Of a stretch of DNA of 64,000 bases, positions 33,280 to 42,611 are shown one piece after another. This stretch comes from Mesorhabditis belari (taxonomy: Eukaryota > Nematoda > Chromadorea > Rhabditida > Rhabditidae): positions 186,001-250,000 of the forward strand of contig CAUEEP010000866.1 in the NCBI GenBank assembly GCA_958450365.1, given 5' to 3'. The notes beneath the pieces were generated by a model. That model was not told the origin of the DNA. It saw only the letters and a program-made list of their open reading frames with translations, and did not search any database. The position numbers were made by a program, and so were the translations under genes. Positions within the stretch are counted from its first letter, which is position 1, and each line of letters starts with the position of its first letter.

Positions 33280-36200
33280 ATGTTTCACTTTTCCAAGCTG
33301 CCCTCTGAGCTGAAGCGTTCCGTGCTTCAATCGGACCTATGGGCTGAGACAAGGGAGTTGTCGCGAGCTAACCGGGACCTCTGCTCACATGTTATTCTCC
33401 AATCAGCCACCCTTCCCAAGCGAATCAAGGAGATCTGCTTTTCTGCCCACACACCAGCCTCATTTACCATTTACGTGCCCTACAAATATCTGGAAAATCC
33501 GTGCGCGAATGCCGATCAAGTGCCCCGTTTTGAGATGCCCTCAAAAATTGGTCCCTCTCACACGGCCTACATCACAGGTGCTCACTATCGATTAAGTTTA
33601 CATAATAGAGATAGTTATCGGGTTAAAGATATCCGATCCGGTAAATTAACCAATCGAATGCATCGAATCCGATAGGTTCGACAATCTGATCCAATCTATT
33701 TGGATCTATTCGATCCAAACCGATTCAAAATTTTCCCAAGAATTGCGTTGCTTTTGAAGAAAATTTACGGTTTCATTTGCACCGATCTAATCTGATAATT
33801 CGTTTATCGGATACGTCAGATCCGATGTGTTCGTCCTATCGGATCCAAGAGATCGATCCAAGCGACTTAGGTAAGCGGACATATCCGACTAGATCCGATT
33901 TTTTTGAGTTTTCTTCCAATATGATCTAATCCGATAATTCGGGAATCGGGTATCCGATCGGATATCGAATCGAACATGTGGAACGGAGAAATCCGATCCG
34001 ATTTGATAAATCGGATTTCTCCGTTCCACAACGGGGCCCGGTTATAACAAACTTGCAACTTGCAAAATAAACTTTAAAAATTTGCAAGATTCATCGCCCG
34101 CTTGCAACTTTTGGAGAAAACAAAGAAAACTTGCAAATTTTTCGAGCCAGCCATTTGTTTTCTTTTGCAAGTTTCTAAAGGAGTGCCGATCGGTTCCAAT
34201 CTTTTCAATAACAGCAACAAGAAAACAATTTAGCCTTGATGCGGATGATTCACATATCTCAACGGATTTACATTCGATTCGACTCTGACGAGACAGCAAC
34301 GGATCCCGGATTTCTCGAAAATCTCCGCCATTTCTTCGCCGAGTTGGGACTGCTCTCGAATTTGAGATGTTGTCAACGCTTTGAATGCTATGCCCATCCA
34401 GCTGTGGCCACCATCATACTCGCACACCTCGACTCGCTCAGCTGTGTGGATTTGTGTGGAGTGATATTTTCTGGAAAGCTGGATACTGTAGCAAGGGGCG
34501 TCTATTCACAATTCCTTCACCGAGGCGCCGTTTAAAAGAGCTCGACCTTGTTCGTCAATCAACTCTGCCGACATTCCCTTGAGCTGCCCGTCGTCAATTG
34601 GGTACGTGAACAAAAAGTTGATTTACATAGCTTCGAAGCTTATCATTTTGCCAAAAAAAGCAAGTATTTTCTAATAATACAAAACTATGAACAAATTTTT
34701 TATAAAAAAGCTCGGATAACCGATTTCGGATATTCTGAAATTCTGATCATTCTGAAATTCGGATAATTCTGAAAAATAAGAAAATCCGAAATTCGGGCAC
34801 AGATAAAATTTCCATATCCGCATATTCATTTTTTCAAATATCAATCTCAGGTTTCCGACTTTTAGCCTGAATCCAAACTTTGTCTAAAAGCGACCGAAAA
34901 GGCATGAATCCCATCGTAAACCCCTTACAAGAGTAGATATTTTTAAAGCTGTTTTCAATTTTAAAATCAGCGTTCAACTTATCAGTTAACTTATCAGTCA
35001 AAGAGCAAGAAACCTTGAAATCAGGATAGATTCAATCGCTTGCCGTCTCAATGGCGCCAAAACGAGCCAAAACGGCCGGACCTGGTTTTAATGTCTCTAG
35101 AGAAGGCAAGAATTGCTAGAATACCAAAAATACCTTTGGTAGTAAACTTCTCTTGCTCATAACTGCTCATAACTTCCGCAATTTTGGCTCAATTTCAGTA
35201 ATTTTTCACTCATGTATACACTGTTGTTACACACGTACTCAGGCTTTCACTCATGTAGTAACTTTCGGTGAGTGTGTCAAAAAGAAATCGGACTGAAAGT
35301 AAAGTTAAGTAAAGTTATGAGTAGAAGAGCTTCATTGCAACGGCAAGCTTGCCAAATTTTGATAAATCTAGCGTTGGTGAAACCCGGCTCAGAACAAATG
35401 GGCTATATTGTTGAGAAAGTGTTAAATGGGAATAGAGCCAGTCAATTGTTCCTTTTAGGTTCACTTTGCATACAGTTGGCTTGACTTCCAAGTGGGACTC
35501 AACTCTTTTCTCAACGGTCACTTTCCTCGGCGATCCCCCGATCAGACGGGCGTTCTTCGAGGAGTTTTCGATCGGGATGATGCTGGGCTTCCAGTTGGCA
35601 TTTTTGGAGAGATCACTGCTTATTCCTATCTTAAGGTAATGTCTTTAAGTGGCATAAGACAAAGCTATTTTCCCGAATGCTATTGAAGCTATTAAGCTGA
35701 AAATTCTAATTTTCTTTATGCAAATTTTGCGGGTGTTTATTGGGATTGTCCTTCCCCCGTCTTTAGATATTGTATATTGGAGATTGGGTCAAATTTTCAT
35801 TGGTAGTCCTTCTGGTCTAAATAAAGCGACTGATCTCAATTAATGAACCTAACCGAGCAAAACGACACCCGGTATAATACAGTTTTATTTTTCGCTAGTT
35901 TTGCCTTTTGAGACGATAGTCAGTGTCGCGTTTGAAAGCTGATGAATCTACAATCTGCTTCCGCAAAATCTTTTTGGCCGATGCGAATAAATCAACTTAG
36001 CTGCAATCTGCAAAATTTGTATTTAAGCCTGCGATTGATAAACTAATTGATAAGTTTTCATTTCAGGACATTGTGCGGATCGTCGGTGATTCTTCAACAG
36101 TCGACCGTCGATCGTCGGACTCGATGATCGCTCTGAATGAGGCTGATCGGCAGAGAATAGCCACGGTGTGCCAGCTGAGCTCTCAGGCAAACAGTGGGGA

Positions 36201-36474
36201 AAATTGGTGGTCACTGGATCTGTTGGATAGGGAACAACGAAGAAAATGGCTAGAGTACACTCATCCTGCACACGCGCTCAAAAGGGTTTTCTCGCAAAAG
36301 CGCAAAAGCCACAACGGGAAGAAGGTGGAGGAGTACTTGATTTTTCTGTCAGTTAACGAGCAATCAGATCGAGCACAGTTCTACACAAATATCTTCATGA
36401 TCTGGATGAAACGAGGTGAACAGAAGGCTGCTCTTTGGGGCGAATCGGAAAGCCAGAAAAACAATAAAAACTAG
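33280..36474 (+). CDS. F-box-like protein, four exons, possible in-frame stop
   Basis: Exons 33280-33577, 34234-34605, 35493-35635 and 36067-36474 join in phase. The N-terminus (MFHFSKLPSELKRSVLQ, with LSRANRDLC about residues 26-34) is F-box-like. The middle has a leucine-rich stretch (FLENLRHFFAELGLLSNL, then IILAHLDSLSCVDLCGV) and the C-terminal exon is hydrophilic (NGKKVEEYLIFLSVNEQ). Within exon 2 the frame meets TAA at 34533-34535. Either a 54-nt intron (GTTTAA..TTGAG, phase-neutral) removes it, or the copy is a pseudogene. Intron 1 holds a GATC-rich dispersed repeat. SCF-adaptor function is inferred only. Confidence 0.55.
33600..34030. repeat. GATC-rich dispersed repeat in F-box intron 1
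   Basis: Many words of the type ATCCGATCCGAT. The block around TTTTCCCAAGAATTGC and GAAAATTTACGGTTTCA is shared with 58680-58760. A fold-back AAATCCGATCCGATTT occurs near 33990-34020. Confidence 0.6.
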
Positions 36475-37210
36475 ATTTGGGCAGCAATTAAACAATTCTA
36501 AACAATTCCAATTCCTTGTGAATTCCATCTTTATCAATTCCGAACCAGTTGACGCGTTTGTCTCAAACGAACCAAAAATAAAAGAAACTACAAGAGAGAT
36601 CTATTTATTTGTAATATTTTAGTGACTTCAAATGGTCTTAAAGTAGGAAAGAAGCTTATTTAGTAAAAACTTACTAAAAAAGGTACCAATTTAAAAAATA
36701 ATTGTGAATTGGAAGGCTTGGAAGTGTTAAGAACTGGAATTGACTGGAAATGGAACTGATTAAAATTGGCAAGGAATTGATAAGGAACTGACTGGCAAGT
36801 CGACCCATGTCTTTTTGCTCTTGTTACAACCAAATCGATTCCATAAAGTTGAATCGGACCAATCCCTTACGCCATCTCCCTTCCATTCAGCTTTATCAGT
36901 CATTCTTTTTGTTGTAATACCTATTCAGTTTGTACTTACAGTTATATCTGTGCCTAAAACCCAAATTTTTTCAACTTTGCATGCATGTTTCACCAATTTT
37001 GCTTAGTTTCAGACATTTTGGCAAAGAAATAGAAAACTCCTTTGTCATAGAATTCGAATAAGCACTAGTTTTGTGAAAAAAAGGCCGTTTGTCTATCTGT
37101 ATGTCTCTTTCTTTAAACAAAACTTCGAAAAGTGAAAAAGAAGCGAGCAAAGAAGCATTCAAAGATGGAAAAATTCGGGTTTAGGCACATAGAACACGCA
37201 CCACTTACTA

Positions 37211-37402
37211 GACAAGGGAAAATTCCAACCCAATAATTCCACCTTCGTTTTCCCAGCCGTCTCTCGGTCGATTGCTCTGAAATTTTGTCCACAAGCAGAG
37301 AATGCCAATTTTTATTTGTAAGCAACATTTCAGAGCAATCTGCCAAGAGACGGCTGAGAAAACGAAGGTGGAATTAGGACCGGGTTGGAATTTTCCCATG
37401 TC
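37211..37402. mobile_element. Palindromic MITE, copy 1 (192 bp)
   Basis: Ends GACAAGGGAAAATTCCAACC and, inverted, GACATGGGAAAATTCCAACC, flanked by TA (37209-37210 and 37403-37404). Arms containing CCACCTTCGTTTTC and CAGCCGTCTCT nearly meet in the centre. A truncated copy lies at 41395-41555. Confidence 0.85.
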
Positions 37403-37604
37403 TACTACTCACTAACTCATTTTATCTGATCAAATAATCAATCGTCTGTTGAAACCACACAAAGGTATCACCAAACCATCAAAAAACAAATTTACCTCTT
37501 TTATGTTTTTGCTCTGTTGAACTTCTTTGATGACATTGTTTTCTCGTGATTGTGGTTGATACATGTACAGATTAAAAGTTTATTCTACAACACGTTACAA
37601 GTTA

Positions 37605-37822
37605 CCGTATTCTCTCTAATAGTAGTGCACCCCGGCGAGCTGAGTTGGTGACTATTTTACAGTTTCCAAGCTTTTGCAGAAGCTCAACACTCAAATCACC
37701 AGCTAGATCTCATCGTCAGCTACATTTTCCGACCCCGCATCGATAGGTTCTGATAAGCGCTTTTCGAGATTTAGAGCAATTTAGGCGACGCTCAGGGTGC
37801 ACTACTATTAGAGAGAATACGG
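37605..37822. mobile_element. MITE with perfect 28-bp termini (218 bp)
   Basis: CCGTATTCTCTCTAATAGTA through GTGCACCC at the left is exactly mirrored at the right, with TA at 37603-37604 and 37823-37824. The perfect termini suggest a recent insertion. No coding capacity. Confidence 0.88.
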
Positions 37823-38362
37823 TATTCTACAAGTTACAGAAAATGAATACATTACAAGACAACAAATTGTGATGAATAAACACGAATTGGTTCTTACGAT
37901 TAGGTTAACTTTTGGTAAAAACTCCATCGAACGATTACGGTTGGAGAAATCGCTATTTGAATTGCTATTTGAATAGCAATAGAAAGACCGCGAGTAGGAA
38001 TGGAATGCCAATATGACTGGCAAAGTCATATTGGCAAAGGCAAAGGCAATGACACGATTGAGGAACATCGGGTATTTATACAGAATGATATGGAGTGAGC
38101 CGGGGAACTGATTGGGAGCAGTCGAAACTTGAATAACATTGGGAAAGTATGATCACGTAAAAGAGAATCTATGGTAATCATGGAGAAAACTAGCATAAGC
38201 GAGGTTTGAAGTAGGCATAAATTCAGAGACAGATTGGAGAGATCGGTAAATTGGGTTTGCATACGAGTTCTGCTTGGGTTTTCTATGCTTGCTATGCAAA
38301 TTGGGTTTGCATAGGTCTGAGCCGAACAATGTTGAAATGCATTTTTGTCAGCTACACATTGT

Positions 38363-39128
38363 CTATTTCTCTGAAAACCTAGAAGCAGATCTGAAAAGTA
38401 TCGACTCCAGCAAAAAGTTTTGGGATTGGCTACAAATCAAACTTTTTTGCTTTTTATTAAATTGAACTTTAAATTCAAATATTTTCGTTTTATTAGGATG
38501 TTTTTCTGATGAACTTTCGACTAAAACTTTCCATGCCGGAAGAGGGGATTTTGTTAACCCTAGCTTTTCAGGCTGGGCCACGAAGACTTCGTTTTGGAAT
38601 AGGCTTACTCGAGCATAGTTCACCCAACTGAACTGTATCCGCAAGCTCTAAAGACACAAAAGCGTGGGTGGGTGTTACAGCTAGGCAAAGATTACTGGTG
38701 AAGCTTTGCGCAAAAACTCTTTCTAAGAATTTCTCGATCAAACATCAAAGATTAGCAGCATCAAATTCCAAAGATAAGCTGTTTAAATTCATTTTTGTAA
38801 ATTTGAGTGAATACGGTCAATCGAAAACTATTTTCAGAAGCTTTTCTTCCTCTCTTCGCACATTCTTTTTTGAAAAGCTGAATAAATGTGGATTTTCGCA
38901 GATTCCATTGAAGTTTTGGGCAAAAGTGATGTGATTTTTGGATTCAAACGATATTTCCTCAATCTCATTCATTTTTTTGCTAAATCTTCCAGAATCAGAG
39001 AGTATAAATAGGTTGACCAACTCTCCGATGCATTCACCATTCGAGGGAATTTCGAATAGCAATGTTCGGACGTATTGCTGTGCTTGTAGCGGTAAGCTTT
39101 CAATAATGAATAGCAATTCGGTTTCCAT
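38363..39128 (-). CDS. Unrecognised three-exon protein (about 203 aa)
   Basis: Minus-strand exons 39128-38829, 38722-38696 and 38647-38363 join in phase (donors GTTTTC and GTAATC, acceptors TTCTTAG and TCTTTAG). The product starts METELLFIIESLPLQAQQY, continues through a mixed charged segment (SGRFSKKMNEIEEISFES; KKNVRREEEKLLK) and ends in a basic, Phe/Ser-rich exon. I do not recognise it. No signal peptide or clear membrane segment. Exon 1 overlaps, in antisense, the signal-peptide exon and TATA-like box of the gene starting at 39062, so one of the two models may be wrong or the genes truly overlap. Confidence 0.45.
39003..39010 (+). promoter_or_regulatory. TATA-like box of the cysteine-rich gene
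   Basis: TATAAATA lies about 52 bp upstream of the ATG at 39062, a reasonable core-promoter position. Called from sequence and position only. Confidence 0.4.
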
Positions 39129-42100
39129 AGCTTGGTGACAACTTTCTTGCAAACTCTCTAATGTTCACTAACATATCATTAATCTGTTACAAAGCCGTTA
39201 CTTTCTGTGCCGCATTATTAACAAAATTAGCATGAATTCGGTCAATTTTAGACTTTTTTTTTGCAAATCATTTAAGTCTATCAAATCGGTATAGAAAATT
39301 TGATCAATCTTTACCAAACAAGCGCTTTGGCAAGTACGCTATCGAGTAAAAGTCGAATCGATTCGAATTGGTATATTAGACCGAGATCTATTTTCTGATC
39401 CTATACATGCACATTTACTTGATCGAATCCAATCTGCTTATTAATTAAAAGTATTTCTATGTCTCTATTCAGCTCGTCGGGTCACTTGACGCTGCCAAAT
39501 GTCCAATCCTACCCCAAAACACGCCTACAGGGGGACCTAGAATGAACGCCGGTATGCTTATCTTAAAAATATATCCGTTACGCCTGAATCTGATCGGGCG
39601 CCTATATCTGACCACATTTTTTGTGATTTTAGTAGAAAAAAATGAAGAAGTTATTGTTCTAATTCTTTTTGCATTGAATAGAGCATTTTATAGGTTACAT
39701 TTTGACATATAATACATGGCACAATCTCTTAAGAATGAGAAAAATAGATTTGACCGGTCGCCCCGACCCGAAGAGACTTACAAACAGGGTTTTCTTGCCA
39801 ATTTAAAAAAGAGGTTGCCATGTAAAAATAGGAAAAAATGTAGCCCAGAAGATGCTCAATATAATGCAAAAAGAATTAGAAAAATGACTTTCTTAGAAAA
39901 AACATTTGTACAAAATCACAAAAAATATGATGGGATATGGGCGCCCAGATTCGATCTAAGCGCCTGATCGGACATACACTACTGGACAATGAAATATCAT
40001 ATTTGAAAAAAGATCGTCACTTTCGCGCGTCTGTAACTCCCTTGTCTTTACCGTATTTCTAAATATTAATATTACCATTTTGTAGCCCTTGAAAAGAGCT
40101 TTCAGAAAATGTAGAACACTAATAGTTTAAACTCAAAGATAAGGGGGTTACAGACGTGCGAAAGTGACGATCGTTTTTCAAATATGATATTTCATTGTCC
40201 AGTACTGTATCAACTCTCACCAAGTCACCCCGGCAAAAGCAAAAAAAATTGCCGCTACTGGGAGTCGAACCCCGCCGCGCGCCTTGAACCACTTGACCAC
40301 AAATGCACAGTACAAAACGGATTTTCGCATTCCCCTCAAAGTTACTCAATTAAGGTTTGTACACACAAAATAAAGACAATTCTGTATCTAACACAAACAG
40401 AATTTTTGCAAAATACCTGCAATTAGCAATTAGCAATAATGCAATTAGCTGCAAAATGCTAGAAGTTGCTTCAAAAGCAAAACAAAAACAAAAAGCTGCA
40501 TCAGGAACCAAACCCTGGTCCGAATGCGTTATCCACTAGGCCACCAACGGAACTTTACCGAGCTGAAGCCGAATGCGTTATCCACTAGGCCGAATGCGGA
40601 GGCCGAATGCGGAGGCCGAATGCGGAGGCCGAATGCGGAGGCCGAATGCGGAGGCCGAATGCGGAGGCCGAATGCGGAGGCCGAATGCGGAGGCCGAATG
40701 CGGAGGCCGAATGCGTTATCCACTAGGCCGAATGCGGAGACCGAATGCGTTATCCACTAGGCCACCAACGGAACTTTTCCGAGCTTTTTAAAGCATTCCT
40801 TTTAATTTTCGATTGAAGTTCTACACGCCTGGAAAGTCATTTGGCAGATTTTGATTCCAGATTCGGAGTTCCCATACCCACTTCTATAAAGTGCACTTGG
40901 TGTCCAGACAAAAGCTCACCCTGAGTTTGTTAGAAGAGTTAGAAGCTAGAAGTTAGAGTCTTCCTAGTTAGAAGAGAAACTTTGTATCTTAAGAGAGAAA
41001 TTTATTATAGATTTTGAATTTGAAAACACGGGAATGCGCTCATTTTTATTTTAGAAGAGAGGTTGATCACTGCGATTAGCCCATTTTCTCTATTTGAACA
41101 TAGGTGATTTTTAATGCAGAGTCCGCTTACAGGTTCGGCCCCCAGCGGTACGTGTTCAGACCCAGATGCCAATTGCTATAGCTGGGCGGGTGTCGATATG
41201 TGTTGGATTGTGAGTGTTTGCCGTTGCCTTTTCTTATTGGGTGAAATAGTCAATTTTGCCTCGCCATGTGAAAGCCTGTGATTCAAGCCATATTTCAGGA
41301 TCTGGGTGAGCCAAGCTCCAAATGCCCACCAAAGCCCGCGCCAACGGCTCAAGTCACCTACAGTCGAGGCCATGGTACACATTAGACATGGGAAAATTTC
41401 AACCCGAACCTAATTCCACCTTCGTTTTCCCAGCCGTCTCTTGGCCGATTGTTCTGAAATTTTGTCTACAAGCAGAGGATGCCAATTTCTATTTGTAAAC
41501 AACATTTCAGAGCAATCGGCCAAGAGACGGCTGAGAAAACAAAGGTGAAATTGTCATTTTGTAGAGAATTAGTTAACCTTTCTACTGATATCAAACGCGT
41601 ATCATTTGACAAAGTTTCTTAAAAGTTTTAGAAATTTCTTTGATTTTCGGCACCATTTCATTCTTCCCAACCCAATAAGAACTAAATCAGAGATGATTTG
41701 CATTAAAAGGCCGCGTCCAAAACTCTGAAATCCGACAAAAGTCGATACGATTACACTCAAACGATGTATTTTCAGTTGATCCACTTGAGAAGGGTACGTC
41801 GTGTCCAGAATCTTCCCCGTGTTTCAACGATGGAACCTATGATTACTGCTACATTCCCAACTATGCAAGTGATAGCAAATACGTGAGTTTTTCAATAAGT
41901 CTACCACCAAAAAATTGCGATTGTTATTAGTACCAATATCATGTAGATTTACCAATTCACAACATTACGATATGATAACAGAGACCAAGGCAATAAGGTT
42001 GAAGGAAGAGAGAAAGATAAGCTATTTCCAGGGCTGTCCTCCTGTTCCCGAAAATATCAGCTCTGCCGGCTATGAGGGTTTGTCATATTTTTATCTTTTT

Positions 42101-42611
42101 AATACAACAGCCAGCCAGCTTTTACTGTCTTCTAAAGAACAAAAAATTGTCGCGACTGGGAGTCGAACCCCGTGACCCTTCCTCCAGAGGTCCGCGAGCA
42201 GCCAGCGCCCGCCAGCACTCGGCCACAGAAAAACAGTGTAAAGCACTTTTACAAACACTTAAGAAAAGGCCTAAAATGCCGTTTTTCAACTTTTCTTGAT
42301 GAAATCATCAAAAGACACTGAATTCAAATCCCAAAATAGGTTAGGAAAATGTAAGAATAGAGCAGTTATGGCAGTTAAGTTATGGCGCAAGGTGAAGGTA
42401 ACCAAATTTTTTATTATTTGGATTCCATATGAGAGAGCGAGATAGAGAGAAAGCCGACTGTAAATTTTGGTTGAAAAAGTTGGAAAATTGGGCTTGAATT
42501 CCGTCATTTTCAGCCAATTATGTGATGCCGAACGACGAGGGCAAATGTGCTTCGGATGAGACGTGCTACGTGGCCGGTGGTGGTGGCGCCGAGGATCGTT
42601 GCTATTATTAG
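39062..42611 (+). CDS. Small secreted cysteine-rich protein (about 147 aa)
   Basis: Exons 39062-39091, 39473-39551, 41133-41209, a candidate 7-nt exon 41299-41305, 41776-41882, 42032-42077 and 42514-42611. A signal peptide (MFGRIAVLVALVGSLDAA) is split over exons 1 and 2. The mature part repeats a loose pattern: a CP-hydrophobic-P segment (CPILPQN; CPPVPEN) and Cys triplets (GTCSDPDANCY..DMCW; SCPESSPCF..DYCY; KCASDETCY..DRCYY), suggesting disulfide-bonded modules. The family was not identified; an extracellular role is inferred. Exons 3 and 5 cannot be joined in frame directly; the 7-nt exon with TTTCAG before and GTGAGC after restores phase. Introns carry a MITE, tRNA relics and a minisatellite. 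Confidence 0.62.
39977..40207. mobile_element. Tc1-like MITE, copy B (231 bp)
   Basis: Opposite-orientation sister of 20473-20703. Ends CACTACTGGACAATG and CAGTACTGGACAATG (inverted) with TA at 39975-39976 and 40208-40209. It lies in intron 2 of the cysteine-rich gene. Confidence 0.9.
40251..40306 (-). pseudogene. tRNA-like relic A in the cysteine-rich gene
   Basis: On the minus strand, a D arm (TGGTCAAGTGGTTC) is followed almost at once by a T arm with perfect B box (GGTTCGACTCC), then CAATTTTTTTT, a Pol III-type terminator. The anticodon arm is largely missing. Its 3' half matches the relic at 42148-42229. Confidence 0.5.
40501..40786. repeat. 13-bp minisatellite built on a tRNA A-box sequence
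   Basis: Nine perfect copies of CCGAATGCGGAGG (40590-40706), then a GTTATCCACTAGG variant, one more near-unit and a second variant. The array is bordered by near-identical segments CACTAGGCCACCAACGGAAC (near 40532 and 40755). Read on the minus strand, GTGGCCTAGTGGATAACGC is a tRNA A box, so the array appears to have grown from a tRNA-like relic. The long frames through it are periodic artefacts. Confidence 0.88.
41395..41555. mobile_element. Palindromic MITE, copy 2, truncated
   Basis: Left end GACATGGGAAAATTTCAACC after TA, with both arms of 37211-37402 recognisable (CCACCTTCGTTTTC; GAGACGGCTGAGAAAAC). The right terminus is lost after GGTGAAATTG. In an intron of the cysteine-rich gene. Confidence 0.78.
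42148..42229 (-). pseudogene. tRNA-like relic B, class II look
   Basis: On the minus strand, GTGGCCGAGTGCTGG (A box) and GGTTCGACTCC (perfect B box) stand at long-variable-arm spacing, then GCGACAATTTTTT. The acceptor 3' strand GTCGCGAC has no partner at the 5' side. It lies between the third-last and last exons of the cysteine-rich gene. Confidence 0.5.

Larger units (their letters stand above)
36475..38362. other. Intergenic with two MITEs and a possible membrane-protein remnant
   Basis: Two MITEs are listed separately. Minus-strand frames at 37808-38262 are hydrophobic (VIAFAFANMTLPVILAF; LMLVFSMITIDSL) and could be a decayed receptor, but lie in two frames without a convincing join. Repeated AAGGAATTG-type words occur at 36480-36800. 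Confidence 0.3.

Noticed and set aside
37808..38262. Possible chemoreceptor on the minus strand
   Set aside because: Two hydrophobic frames overlap without a convincing intron, and none of the receptor motifs seen in the three firm genes is present.
40524..40791. Open frames of 64-78 codons with repeating RPNAEAECGG-type sequence on both strands
   Set aside because: They are produced by the 13-bp minisatellite; a 13-bp unit leaves frames open with a 13-residue period and no gene context.
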